Below, piece after piece: positions 25,958 to 34,996 of a stretch of 64,000 nt of DNA. The stretch lies in NCBI GenBank assembly GCA_944381635.1, contig CALWLY010000001.1, forward strand, positions 1-64,000. Reading direction: 5' to 3'. The DNA comes from an uncultured Lachnospiraceae bacterium (lineage in GTDB: Bacteria > Bacillota > Clostridia > Lachnospirales > Lachnospiraceae). The first letter of the stretch is position 1; every line of letters starts with the position of its first letter. The notes beneath the pieces were generated by a model. That model was not told where the DNA came from. It made no database searches and saw only the letters and a list, made by a program, of their open reading frames with translations. Position numbers and translations under genes: made by a program.

Positions 25958-28096
25958 ATGAGAAAAAAATGGATTCTGGCCGCCAGTACCTTCTGTCTGG
26001 CGGTTCTTTGCCTGCTGGGAATGGTGCATGAGGCCGGAGGCATTCAGGGAGTCAAGGATAGAATTTACTGGACGCTTCATTCTGTGCAGACAGATGCAGA
26101 AGATACTTTGGAAGCACAAAATGCAGATACCTCAAATACAGACATCTCAAATGCAGATACATCAAATATAGAGGAACCAGATACGGGTGTGCAAGAAACT
26201 AATACAGGTGCAGATACAGAAGATACAGATGCGCAGGGGACAGCGGAAGACGCCGGACAAGGGGCAGTGGCCGAGGATACCGCGGAAGAAATTCCTGAAA
26301 GTTCCCAGGAAGATAAAAATCTCATTTCCGGATTAACAGTACAAACCCGGGGAATGGAAATTTCTTTCTGGACTTATACGGAGGGAGAAGCGGAACTTTT
26401 TCTGTCCGGTTTTGCAAGAGAAGCGGAACTGGTCTTTGCAAGTGAAGATCATTCTCTCCAGATTTTTCTGGATGGGAAAAAGGTGAGCGAAGGAGAAACG
26501 CTGAACGCATCTTTGGAGGAACAGAAGCTGGAAATTTTGTCGGAAGAAGGGGAACAGCTCTGGGAAGGAAATCTGAACATTCGCTATGGCTCCGACCTTC
26601 CGGTCATTAACCTGGAAACCCAGAGCGGTACGCTTTCGCGGATACAGGAAGACAGGGAAGCAATAGAGAGCGCTGTTTTTTCAATGCTTACCCGGCAGGA
26701 AGACGGAACTGTCACAACAGAAAATATAGCGGTGGCGGATGAAATTCGAACCAGAGGAAATTCCACGTGGGCTCTTGAAAAAAAGTCCTATCAGATCCAT
26801 TTTGAGGAAAAACAGGATCTGTGCGGCATGGGAGCAGCCAGAACGTGGCTTCTTTTGGCCAACGGTTACGATGAGACGCAGATAAGGAACAGTATTGCCT
26901 TTGAAATGGCAGAGTACGTCGGGATGGCTTATACCCCGGAATCCGTTTTGGTAGACCTCTACAGCGACGGAGAATATCAGGGGGTGTATCTGCTCTGTGA
27001 GAAAATACAGGTGGCTGAAAACCGGCTGAATATTGCGGATTTGGACGATGCAAACAAGGCCAGAGGAGGAAGCAGAGAAATCGTTATCTCGGAAGATGGT
27101 ACCATGCGCTACACCACTCAGACAAGAAACCCTTCCGATATAACCGGAGGCTATCTTCTGGAAAGAGATCTGAAAGAAAGATATTTGACGGAAAACAGCG
27201 GATTTCAGCTGGAAAGCGGTGACTGTTATGTGCTCAAAAGTCCGGAATATGCCACACAAGAACAGGTTACCTATATTCGCAGTCTGATGCAGGAAGCGGA
27301 AGATGCCATTTATGCGTCTGACGGGATTAACCCGGATACGGGAAAACATTACAGCGAATATATCGATGTGGATTCTTTTGTAAAGAAGTATCTTTTAGAA
27401 GAAGTGACTAAAAATTACGACGGAGGAGTCACCAGCGCTTACTATTATAAGCCGCAGGATGATGTCAGCACCAAAATTTTTGCCGGTCCTGCCTGGGATT
27501 ACGATGTGATTTTCGGAAACTGCACGCTGGATGAGATAAACAGCAATCCCCAGGGTGTGACAGAACTTTTGGACCATACTTTCCGCACGGAATTGTATGC
27601 GGCCCTGATGGAGCATGAGGATTTCAGGCAGCAGGTCTTTTCCTGCTATGAGGAAAGTTTCCGTCCTTTTCTTATAAATCTGACCGGGAGCAGGGTGGAT
27701 GAATATGTAGAGAAGACTTCGGATTCCGTTAAAATGAACCATATCCGTTGGCTGGGGATGGAAAATCGTTACCAGTACTATTCCAACTATGAAGACAGCA
27801 TCCGTTATCTGAAGTACTTTATGGATGCCAGAAGACAATTTCTTGACGAGGTGTGGATGGATGGGGAAATTTATTGGAGAATCACCCTGCATGTAGGCGG
27901 TTTTGAATGGAGAAAGCTTTATGTGAAAGACGGTGCAGTTTTAGGGGAACTGCCCATACCTTACCAGGAAAACAGCCTTTTCGCAGGCTGGTATTTTACA
28001 AAAAACGGGAAAAAATATGACCCTTACCGCCCGGTATTTGAGGATATGAGTCTGGAAGCAAAATGGCAGGATATTCAGGATTCCCAAAGCGGATGA
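25958..28096 (+). CDS. CotH-kinase domain protein, secreted or membrane-anchored
   Basis: The protein has 712 residues. An N-terminal hydrophobic segment (WILAASTFCLAVLCLLGMV) acts as signal or anchor, then comes a low-complexity Asp/Thr/Glu-rich stretch (about 45-125). The CotH kinase domain spans about 215-600, with IRTRGNSTWALEKKSYQIHF, LLANGYDETQIRNSIAFEMA, YLLCEKIQVAENRLNI and AGPAWDYDVIFGN holding the acidic catalytic residues. A short InlB-type repeat (YQENSLFAGWYFTKNGKKYDP) ends the protein. CotH proteins phosphorylate spore-coat proteins. Here, in a glycan locus, the substrate is unknown. The ATG at 25958 follows AGAGGAAG. Confidence 0.87.
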   Translation: MRKKWILAASTFCLAVLCLLGMVHEAGGIQGVKDRIYWTLHSVQTDAEDTLEAQNADTSNTDISNADTSNIEEPDTGVQETNTGADTEDTDAQGTAEDAGQGAVAEDTAEEIPESSQEDKNLISGLTVQTRGMEISFWTYTEGEAELFLSGFAREAELVFASEDHSLQIFLDGKKVSEGETLNASLEEQKLEILSEEGEQLWEGNLNIRYGSDLPVINLETQSGTLSRIQEDREAIESAVFSMLTRQEDGTVTTENIAVADEIRTRGNSTWALEKKSYQIHFEEKQDLCGMGAARTWLLLANGYDETQIRNSIAFEMAEYVGMAYTPESVLVDLYSDGEYQGVYLLCEKIQVAENRLNIADLDDANKARGGSREIVISEDGTMRYTTQTRNPSDITGGYLLERDLKERYLTENSGFQLESGDCYVLKSPEYATQEQVTYIRSLMQEAEDAIYASDGINPDTGKHYSEYIDVDSFVKKYLLEEVTKNYDGGVTSAYYYKPQDDVSTKIFAGPAWDYDVIFGNCTLDEINSNPQGVTELLDHTFRTELYAALMEHEDFRQQVFSCYEESFRPFLINLTGSRVDEYVEKTSDSVKMNHIRWLGMENRYQYYSNYEDSIRYLKYFMDARRQFLDEVWMDGEIYWRITLHVGGFEWRKLYVKDGAVLGELPIPYQENSLFAGWYFTKNGKKYDPYRPVFEDMSLEAKWQDIQDSQSG

Positions 28097-28111
28097 GACG
28101 GAGAATTTAAC

Positions 28112-28241
28112 GTTACTGCTCATACAGGGCTTTGCATTTACTGCAAAGTCCGTAAAGAAATGATTCAGAAATGTAAAATCCCATTGCCAAAGGCAATTTT
28201 AAATGGATTTTGCAAGTTACTGGAACGGAGTGAACAGTAAC
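28112..28241. other. Nested hairpins between CotH gene and HPr-like gene
   Basis: The region 28097-28381 has no gene. It contains nested inverted repeats: GTTACTG/CAGTAAC both long range (28112 to 28241) and local (28216-28241), CTTTGCA/TGCAAAG, and ATTGCC/GGCAAT. It may be a transcribed structured leader or a terminator cluster; no known RNA family was recognised. Confidence 0.4.
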
Positions 28242-28288
28242 AATTTAACCGGAATGGTAACGGCGCAGATACTTTTCTGAAAATAACT

Positions 28289-28317
28289 TTGCTTTTTTAT
28301 CAGAAACGGGATATAAT
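28289..28317 (+). promoter_or_regulatory. Promoter of the HPr-like gene
   Basis: TTGCTT (28289-28294), a 17-base spacer and a perfect TATAAT (28312-28317) lie 65 bases upstream of the ATG. Together with the terminator at 28640-28689 this makes the gene its own transcription unit. Confidence 0.72.
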
Positions 28318-28381
28318 CAGAGACAGCTGTGTCTGTCAGCAGATAAAAATATTTTTTGGCAAAGTTTAACGGAGGAAGGGT

Positions 28382-28615
28382 ATGACACGTCAGGAAAGAA
28401 CTGTCAGATTTAAAGACATGGAAGAATTGAAAAAATTTGCGGCACTCTGTCAGCGGATGGAGGCTGATATTGATATTGAAAAGAAAAATATAATCATTGA
28501 TGCAAAATCATTGTTAGGCCTTATCAGCATGGGATTAAACCAGGAAATGAAACTGGTTGTTTTCGACTGCGACAAAGAAGAAGTCGATCGAAAATTTTCT
28601 CAATTTTTTGCCTGA
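28382..28615 (+). CDS. HPr-like protein lacking the phospho-histidine
   Basis: This 77-residue protein has the HPr fold signature in its second half, DAKSLLGLISMGL (S43 at the position of regulatory Ser46), and a DCDKEEVDRKF ending. The N-terminal GLHARPA motif with the PEP-dependent His15 is absent; VRFKDMEELKKFAAL occupies that place. It therefore cannot pass phosphate in the PTS. It could resemble Crh, which is phosphorylated only on serine and acts with CcpA, though that is inference. AGGAGG precedes the ATG. It has its own promoter and terminator. Confidence 0.75.
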   Translation: MTRQERTVRFKDMEELKKFAALCQRMEADIDIEKKNIIIDAKSLLGLISMGLNQEMKLVVFDCDKEEVDRKFSQFFA

Positions 28616-28639
28616 CAGTTTCAGATTCGATGAAAAAAG

Positions 28640-28689
28640 AAAGAGGATGCAGTAAAAATCACCCCAAAGATTTTGAAGCATCCTCTTTT
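28640..28689 (+). terminator. Terminator of the HPr-like gene
   Basis: AAAGAGGATGC (28640-28650) pairs with GCATCCTCTTT (28678-28688), followed by TCTT. The loop contains a second AAAATC/GATTTT stem. Confidence 0.75.
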
Positions 28690-28741
28690 CTTGCAATTAA
28701 CCCGTGAAATGTGATAAAATGTTTCCAGCTATGAGCCGCGC

Positions 28742-28805
28742 AGCCCAAAAGAAACAGCCCGGCTTAAAAGCTTGCTTTTAAAAGGCGGGCTGCTTCTTTT
28801 GGGCT
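28742..28805. terminator. Long hairpin, probable terminator
   Basis: AGCCCAAAAGAAACAGCCCG (28742-28761) is complementary to CGGGCTGCTTCTTTTGGGCT (28786-28805) over 20 bases with one bulged or mismatched position. An inner CTTAAAAGC/GCTTTTAAAAG extends it. It borders the tandem repeat and may be a relic of a mobile palindromic unit. Confidence 0.6.
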
Positions 28806-28810
28806 ATTCG

Positions 28811-29073
28811 GCGACAGCCGACAGCGAAAAGCGCAAGCTTTGAGCATAAGCGGCGGCGAGAAGGAAGAAAACCGCCCTCAGGGGCGACAGCCGACAGCGA
28901 AAAGCGAGGGCTTTTCGCGTAAGCGGCGGCGAGAAGGAAGGAAACCGCCCTCAGGGGCGACAGCCGATAGCGAAAAGCGAGGGCTTTTCGCATAAGCGGC
29001 GGCGAGAAGGAAGAAAGTTGCCTTCAGGGGCGACAGCCGACAGCGAAAAGCGATAGCTTTTGCGCAAGTGGCG
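28811..29073. repeat. Tandem repeat, 73-bp unit, about 3.6 copies
   Basis: GCGACAGCCGACAGCGAAAA begins units at 28811, 28884, 28957 and 29030 (exact 73-base period; one base differs in the third). Each unit contains a CGAAAAGC/GCTTTTCG hairpin, degraded in the first, and a GGCGGC...CCGCC segment. The last unit is cut after GTGGCGG. The period is not a multiple of three, so it is not a coding repeat. Confidence 0.85.
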
Positions 29074-29099
29074 GAAAAACCTAAAAGGAAGTGAACGGA

Positions 29100-30182
29100 T
29101 TGAAAGAGCGGATTTATGTCTGCCACACGTTTTACCACGTATATATCTCCTGCCTAAAAGAGCTGGAACTTTCCGAAAAGACAGGAAAGAGCAGCCTTGG
29201 GAAGGCAGATCTTGTGCTGAGCAAAATGTCCAACGATTTCGGAAACCTGAAAGAAAGAGCGGAAAAGTCGGGACTTTTTGGCGCAGTGTATGAATTTGAT
29301 GAAAAGGAAGAAAGTTTTTTCCCGGAATTGAAAAAATACCATACAGACAGGGGAAACCTTCTTTTCAATATGCTTTCCCGGTTTAAGTTTACCAAACTCT
29401 ACGGAAAACTGCAGGAGCCTTTTGTCCCGGTGGATTTCAGACAATACCGGGATATTTATGTATTCTGCGATTCCGATCCTATCGGCTATTATCTGAGCTA
29501 CAAAAAGATTTACTATCATGCCGTGGAGGACGGGCTTAATTGTCTGGAGACTTACGACACGGCAAGATATGACAATCGAGGACATTTTGAACTGAAAGCG
29601 TTCCTTGCTTCCAAAAACCTGATCTTTATTCAGAACGGCTGGGGGAAATACTGTCTGGATATGGAAGTGAATGATATTTCCATTCTTCCTTATCCCTGTC
29701 CCAAATACATTGAAAAACCTCGAAAAGAACTGACGGACAGGCTGACAGAGGAAGACAAGCTGTGTCTGCTTTCGGTCTTTCTTGAGGACAGAGATGGTCT
29801 TCTTTCCCAGCTTTCAAGCGGGGAGAACCATGAAAATAAAATGCTGCTCTTGACGGAGCCGCTGTGTGATTTAAACACAAGAGAAAGGCTGTTTCGGGAT
29901 CTGGTGGACACCTACGGAAAGGACGCCCAGGTCATTATAAAGCCGCATCCCAGAGATGTGCTGGATTACCGGAAGATTTTTCCCAAGCACGTAGTGCTGG
30001 ATGCAAAATTTCCTATGGAAATGCTGAATTTTTTACCTGGAGTCCGGTTTCACAGAGTTGTCTCTGTCTTTACGGTGCCTCTTTCCATTGAATTTGCGGA
30101 TGAGATCATTTATCTGGGCGAGGATTTCATGGACAAATACGAAGAGCCGGAGCTTCACCGGCAGAATGAGCAGATATACTGA
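29100..30182 (+). CDS. GT52-like (sialyltransferase-type) glycosyltransferase
   Basis: The 360-residue protein has the layout of GT52 and related bacterial sialyltransferases: N-terminal ERIYVCHTFYHVYISCL, the acidic YYHAVEDGLNCLE motif (residues about 140-152), and the IIKPHPRDVLDYR motif (HP motif, about 280) followed by VVSVFTVPLSIEFAD. These enzymes use CMP-activated nonulosonic acids. Since CMP-pseudaminic acid is made by the neighbouring pse genes, it is a candidate pseudaminyltransferase. The start is TTG at 29100 (AGGAAG about 8 bases before) or GTG at 29091; there is no ATG nearby. Confidence 0.7.
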   Translation: MKERIYVCHTFYHVYISCLKELELSEKTGKSSLGKADLVLSKMSNDFGNLKERAEKSGLFGAVYEFDEKEESFFPELKKYHTDRGNLLFNMLSRFKFTKLYGKLQEPFVPVDFRQYRDIYVFCDSDPIGYYLSYKKIYYHAVEDGLNCLETYDTARYDNRGHFELKAFLASKNLIFIQNGWGKYCLDMEVNDISILPYPCPKYIEKPRKELTDRLTEEDKLCLLSVFLEDRDGLLSQLSSGENHENKMLLLTEPLCDLNTRERLFRDLVDTYGKDAQVIIKPHPRDVLDYRKIFPKHVVLDAKFPMEMLNFLPGVRFHRVVSVFTVPLSIEFADEIIYLGEDFMDKYEEPELHRQNEQIY

Positions 30183-30278
30183 CAGACAAAGGAGCTGTTT
30201 TGTCGGAAACAAAAACCTTGTACGCATGCGAGATGCATGAGAAAAAGTCAAAGGGTAGCAGGGAGAAATAAATAATCT

Positions 30279-32033
30279 ATGAAAAGAATACTCAAAAAAA
30301 TGAATCTTTTGCTGGATAAAAAGCAGAAGCGGAAAATGGGCGGCATTGTTTTGCTGATGCTTGTGGGAGCCATACTGGAGACAACAAGTATCTCCCTTGT
30401 CATTCCCGTCATTACGGTTCTTATGGATCCGGTGGGAATTGAAAACGGCGAGGGAGCTATCGGAAAAATATATCAAATGCTTCATATGGAAAGCACCTTG
30501 CAGTTTACTGTGCTGGTGCTGATTGCCATTGTGGTGGCTTTTGTCCTTAAAAACCTGATTCTGTTTCTGCAGCAGGTAGTGCAGCTGCGATTTGTTTTTA
30601 CCAACCAGTTTGCCACATCCAGGCGTATGATGATCAATTTCATGAAACGGCCTTATGAATACTATCTGAATGCGGATACGGCTGTGATACAAAGAAGCAT
30701 CACTTCGGACGTGAACAACATGTACGGCCTGATCTTAAGCAGCCTGCAGCTGACCAGTGAGCTGGTAGTGTTTACCTTTCTTACGGTAGGGTTGATGATT
30801 TATGATTTTTCCATGACCTTTACCATTGCAGTGCTTTTAGCCAGCGTTCTGCTGATCATAAAGAGTGTGATAAAACCGATTATGAAAAAGGCAGGAAGGG
30901 AAAATCAGGACTATTACAGCGGACTGTATAAATGGATTGAAGAATCCGTGATGGGTATCAAAGAAATCAAGGTTGCCAACAAGGAAAATTATTTTATCAA
31001 TGGCTATGCCGAGTGCGGCGCAGGTTATGTGAACGCGGTACAGAAATACAATCTTTTTAATTCCACCCCCCGTCTTCTGATTGAGACGGTTTGTATTGCG
31101 GGACTTGTGGTGTATCTGCTGGTGATGCTTTTTACGGGAAAAGATGTGACGGATCTGGTTCCTCAGATCACGGTATTTGGTATGGCGGCTATGAGGCTTC
31201 TGCCAAGTGCCAACCGCATCAACAACTATCTGACTTCCATTTCTTATTTTGAGCCTTTCTTCATGGGCGTCAGCGATAATCTTCAGGAAGAAATCAACGA
31301 TTCCAACGTGGAGTATGACCCGGAGGCGTATACAAAGAAAAAAGAAGTGGAGAAACTGAAAGTAGAGCATAAGATCGAGCTGAAAGATATTCAGTATAAA
31401 TATCCTAACACCGATAAGTGGATCTTCGACCATGCAGATTTGGAGATTCCCGTGGGATATTCTGTGGGAATCGTGGGAACTTCCGGTGCCGGAAAAACGA
31501 CTATTGTGGATGTTTTGCTTGGGTTATTTAAACTGCAGGGCGGTCAGATTCTGGCGGACGGTGTGGAGGTGAGAGACCATTACGAGTCTTGGCTGAAAAA
31601 TATCGGCTACATTCCTCAGACGATTTTCATGCTGGATTCCACTATCCGTAAAAACGTGGCTTTTGGCGTTCCTGACGAAGAGATTGACGAAGCGAAGGTA
31701 TGGCAGGCATTGAAGGAAGCACAGCTTGACGAATTCGTGCGAAGCCTTCCGGAAGGACTGGATACAAGCATCGGAGAAAGGGGAATTCGCTTATCGGGAG
31801 GACAGAGGCAGCGTATCGGTATTGCCAGAGCGCTGTTTGAGGATCCTGAGGTTCTGGTGCTTGATGAGGCGACTTCCGCTCTGGACAATGAGACGGAAGC
31901 GGCCATCATGGAGTCTATCAATCGTCTGCACGGACGAAAGACGCTGATCATTATTGCTCATCGTCTTCAGACGATAGAAAAATGCGACATGGTTTTCCGG
32001 GTAGAGAACGGAAAAATTAACAGAGAGCGCTGA
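30279..32033 (+). CDS. ABC transporter, PglK/MsbA-type lipid-linked glycan flippase
   Basis: This 584-residue half-transporter has six membrane segments in residues about 20-310 (IVLLMLVGAILETTSISLVIPVI and following). An ATPase domain from about 365 carries Walker A GTSGAGKTT, signature LSGGQRQR and Walker B VLVLDEATSALD. The N-terminal half resembles Campylobacter PglK, which flips undecaprenyl-pyrophosphate-linked oligosaccharide. Since no Wzx is visible in the locus, this is the likely flippase for the assembled glycan. It has its own GGGAGAAA site after a 96-base gap. Confidence 0.88.
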   Translation: MKRILKKMNLLLDKKQKRKMGGIVLLMLVGAILETTSISLVIPVITVLMDPVGIENGEGAIGKIYQMLHMESTLQFTVLVLIAIVVAFVLKNLILFLQQVVQLRFVFTNQFATSRRMMINFMKRPYEYYLNADTAVIQRSITSDVNNMYGLILSSLQLTSELVVFTFLTVGLMIYDFSMTFTIAVLLASVLLIIKSVIKPIMKKAGRENQDYYSGLYKWIEESVMGIKEIKVANKENYFINGYAECGAGYVNAVQKYNLFNSTPRLLIETVCIAGLVVYLLVMLFTGKDVTDLVPQITVFGMAAMRLLPSANRINNYLTSISYFEPFFMGVSDNLQEEINDSNVEYDPEAYTKKKEVEKLKVEHKIELKDIQYKYPNTDKWIFDHADLEIPVGYSVGIVGTSGAGKTTIVDVLLGLFKLQGGQILADGVEVRDHYESWLKNIGYIPQTIFMLDSTIRKNVAFGVPDEEIDEAKVWQALKEAQLDEFVRSLPEGLDTSIGERGIRLSGGQRQRIGIARALFEDPEVLVLDEATSALDNETEAAIMESINRLHGRKTLIIIAHRLQTIEKCDMVFRVENGKINRER

Positions 32034-32064
32034 GAATCTGTAAAAAGAAGAAACGAGGTAACCG

Positions 32065-33264
32065 ATGCACAGAAACGGGAAAGCAGAGAAAAAAAGAGAG
32101 GCAGGATTTGAGCTGCTGCGCCTGATTGCCATGCTGATGGTAGTCTGCATGCATTATTTTTCCCATACAGGAGTTTTGCCAGAATGGCAGGGCTCTGCGG
32201 GTGGGGTGCAGATTGCTGCCCAGCTGATGGAATCTTTCTGCCTGGTGGCAGTAAACGTCTACGTGCTTTTAAGCGGTTATTTTCTCTCTGCCTCCTCTTT
32301 CAGACTGGAGCGGCTTTTGCGTCTGCTTGGCCAGATTCTTTTTTACACGCTGCTGATTCCGCCGGTGCTTGTGCTGGCAGGAGCAGTGCCGGCGTCGGAG
32401 GTCTTTAACGTCTATACCCTGTTTTCCTGTCTGTTTCCGGTGGAAAGCGGTCATTACTGGTTTGTGACTGCCTATGTGATTTTGTGGCTGTTCACGCCGG
32501 TTTTAAATGCAGCAGTGAAAAACATGGGAAGGAGACAGCACAAAGGCGTGCTTATCCTGCTGGCTTTATTTTTTACAATAGGAAAAAGTTTCAGCATCCT
32601 GCAGTTTGCCAGCGATTCCTTTGGCTATGACTTCGGATGGTTTTTATTCTTGTATCTGACAGCAGTTTATTTGCGAAAATATGGAATCGGATTTCTGGGA
32701 AGCTTCCGGAAAGGAATCGCTTTTTATGCGGCGTTTGCACTTCTGGATGCAGCCCTTGTGTTGCTCTGTCTTGGCGCGGGGAAAAAATTTGGATTTCTCG
32801 AGTATTATTTCAGTGTGCCCAACCATTATAATTTCCTGCCGGTGTTCCTGGCGTCTTTGGGACTGTTTGCGGCTTTTACGTTTGTCCGGATAAAGGAAGG
32901 CAAATTTGCCCGTGCGGTAAGATTTCTGGCACCGTCGGCCTTTGGCGTTTATCTGATTCATGAACATGTGCTGGTGTCGGATCGCTGGAGCGGCTGGCTT
33001 GGCAGTTTGCTTGGAAATGGAGCCGGTTTGATGCAGACAGCACAGGAAACCATGCTGCCCTCATTGGCGGTCTGGTTTTTCTGGATGGCAGCCAGGGTGA
33101 TTGTTTTGTTTGTCGGCTGTCTTCTTATCGATTTGCTGCGTCGGATCCTTTTTGTCCTGACAGAGAATGCATTAAAAAGAACAGGGGCAGGCAGGTGGCT
33201 GTCTGAAAAAATAAAACAGGTGAATATATGGATGAACGAATGGGAGGATTCCGGAAAGGCGTGA
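32065..33264 (+). CDS. Acyltransferase-3 family membrane protein (O-acetyltransferase-like)
   Basis: The 399-residue protein has about ten transmembrane segments of the Acyl_transf_3 (OafA/WecH) family. GFELLRLIAMLMVVCMHYF holds the conserved Arg and His, VNVYVLLSGYFLS the SGY/F motif, and FGVYLIHEHVLV the C-terminal conserved segment. Members move acetyl or succinyl groups onto exported glycans. The target is probably a sugar in this locus. The start follows CGAGG, and the next gene begins 7 bases after its stop. Confidence 0.88.
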   Translation: MHRNGKAEKKREAGFELLRLIAMLMVVCMHYFSHTGVLPEWQGSAGGVQIAAQLMESFCLVAVNVYVLLSGYFLSASSFRLERLLRLLGQILFYTLLIPPVLVLAGAVPASEVFNVYTLFSCLFPVESGHYWFVTAYVILWLFTPVLNAAVKNMGRRQHKGVLILLALFFTIGKSFSILQFASDSFGYDFGWFLFLYLTAVYLRKYGIGFLGSFRKGIAFYAAFALLDAALVLLCLGAGKKFGFLEYYFSVPNHYNFLPVFLASLGLFAAFTFVRIKEGKFARAVRFLAPSAFGVYLIHEHVLVSDRWSGWLGSLLGNGAGLMQTAQETMLPSLAVWFFWMAARVIVLFVGCLLIDLLRRILFVLTENALKRTGAGRWLSEKIKQVNIWMNEWEDSGKA

Positions 33265-33271
33265 GGATTGT

Positions 33272-34978
33272 ATGAATAGAAAAAAACAGGCTGCATTTTG
33301 GCTGGAGAAAGTGGTCTTTCCGCTGATTCTGGTTTTATACCCTCTTGTAAATATCAATCAGGGAATTGACATTACGGACACTACTTATAACCTGGCAAAC
33401 TTCCGTTTTTTCACAGAAGCTTCGGGAAGCTGGCAGGTGGCTACGTATTTTGCCAATGTGATAGGTTATGTGATGATGCATCTTCCCTTTGGGGATACCA
33501 TGCTTGGAATGAATTTTTACACAAGCCTTACCATCAGCTTTATGGCATTATTGGCCTACTGGTTTCTGAAAGGAAAAATGCCGGCCTGGCTGGCGTTTCT
33601 GGGAGAGTTTATTGCCATAGGTTTTTGCTGGTGTCCCACCACAAAGCTTTATGATTATCTCAGCTATGTGTTGTTTTTGTGCGGAACTATCTGTCTATAC
33701 CGGGGACTGATCTGGGAGAAGAAAAAACTTCTGGCGGCAGCGGGAATCTGTCTGGGCGTCAATCTGACTACGCGCATGCCCAATATTACGGAATGTGCTC
33801 TTATTCTGGCTGTCTTCTACTACGGATGGCTGAAAAAGAAATCGCTGGCAGAGATGATGAAACAGACAGGCATCTGCGTGGCGGGATATTTGGCAGGTTT
33901 TCTGGCAGTTTTGGCATGTATCAGCATACAGTACGGACCGGGGGCTTACTGGGAGATGATTACCGGACTGACGGCTTATCAGACTACAGATTCCACCTAT
34001 TCTCCGTTTTCCATGATTGCTTCGGTGCTTGGCGCTTATGCTTCCAGTCTGACCTGGGTCATCCTGATTTTGGTGTGTGCTCTTGCAGGCAGAGTGATGT
34101 TTGCCATTTTGCCGGGGCGGTTCGAAAACCTGAAAAAGGCAGTTTTCGTGCTTTGCATGCCGGTGCTTCTGCGCCTTCTCTGGGGCAGAGGGATGTTTAA
34201 CTTTGAGTACACATTTTATATGAGTATGTTCCAGTGGGGAATGCTTCTTTTGTATCTGACTATTGCGGCATGTCTGTTTGCCATATTCAGCTCCAGGTTC
34301 TTTTACAGGGACAGACTTTTATGCGTTATGGTTCTGATCATTCTTGCGGTGACTCCTCTTGGAAGCAACAACGAGACGTATCCTAACCTGAACAACCTGT
34401 TTCTGGCAGCGCCGGTGGCATTGTGGCAGTGGCACAGATGGTTTCTGCATTATCGGACCAGAAAGGAAATGTTTCCGTACAAAGCTATGCTGCTGGGTGT
34501 TTTTGGCATGATAACCGTACAGGCCACAGGCTTCGAAGTCACTTTTGTATTCCGCGACGGTATGGAAGGACAGCAAAGAACAGCGCAGGTGGAGAACAGT
34601 CCTCTTTTAAAGGGAATGTATACAACACCGGAAAATGCCGGGGAACTCTCCGCCCTGATTTCCTATGTGGATGAACAAAATCTGCAGGGGGAAAGCCTGC
34701 TTGTTCTGGGAAATGCGCCGGGTCTTCATTATATTCTGAATATGCCCCCGGCTACCAGTCACGGCTGGATGGACCTTGGAACTTATGCGGCTGCGCAGAT
34801 GGAAGAAGAGTTAAAGGATGCAGCCTTAAAATCTCCGCTGATTATCTGGCGTGAGGAAGAAAAGACAGAAACAGACGGGGAAGGCGAACAAAAGGCCGCC
34901 CTGCTGCATCAATATATAGAGGAAAACGAGTATACGCTGGCAGAAGAAGCCGGCAGCTATCGGATATACACAAAGTGA
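33272..34978 (+). CDS. Polytopic membrane protein, GT-C glycosyltransferase-like
   Basis: The protein has 568 residues, with about eleven predicted transmembrane segments followed by a soluble C-terminal domain (about 430-568). The first outer loop contains acidic residues (INQGIDITDTTYNLANFRF), the position of the catalytic Asp in GT-C enzymes that use lipid-phosphate sugars. No named family was recognised with certainty. The neighbours are an acyltransferase and a sugar transaminase. A function in adding or polymerising sugars outside the membrane is inferred. Confidence 0.65.
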   Translation: MNRKKQAAFWLEKVVFPLILVLYPLVNINQGIDITDTTYNLANFRFFTEASGSWQVATYFANVIGYVMMHLPFGDTMLGMNFYTSLTISFMALLAYWFLKGKMPAWLAFLGEFIAIGFCWCPTTKLYDYLSYVLFLCGTICLYRGLIWEKKKLLAAAGICLGVNLTTRMPNITECALILAVFYYGWLKKKSLAEMMKQTGICVAGYLAGFLAVLACISIQYGPGAYWEMITGLTAYQTTDSTYSPFSMIASVLGAYASSLTWVILILVCALAGRVMFAILPGRFENLKKAVFVLCMPVLLRLLWGRGMFNFEYTFYMSMFQWGMLLLYLTIAACLFAIFSSRFFYRDRLLCVMVLIILAVTPLGSNNETYPNLNNLFLAAPVALWQWHRWFLHYRTRKEMFPYKAMLLGVFGMITVQATGFEVTFVFRDGMEGQQRTAQVENSPLLKGMYTTPENAGELSALISYVDEQNLQGESLLVLGNAPGLHYILNMPPATSHGWMDLGTYAAAQMEEELKDAALKSPLIIWREEEKTETDGEGEQKAALLHQYIEENEYTLAEEAGSYRIYTK

Positions 34979-34996
34979 AAGGATGGGTGACCTGAA

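Larger units (their letters stand above)
28616..29099. other. Repeat-filled intergenic region before the GT52-like gene
   Basis: This 484-base gap contains the terminator of the HPr-like gene, a long hairpin (28742-28805) and a 73-bp tandem repeat (28811-29073). The ORFs it contains read through the repeats and are not believed to be genes. AAAAGGAAG at its end is the ribosome binding site for 29100. Confidence 0.7.

Noticed and set aside
28811-29073. CRISPR array
   Set aside because: Units are contiguous 73-bp repeats without unique spacers, and no cas genes are present.
28778-29138. Minus-strand ORFs with repeated AFRYRLSPLRA-like peptides
   Set aside because: They arise only from reading through the 73-bp tandem repeat. 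The period is not a multiple of three, so the frame changes from unit to unit, and no ribosome binding site is present.
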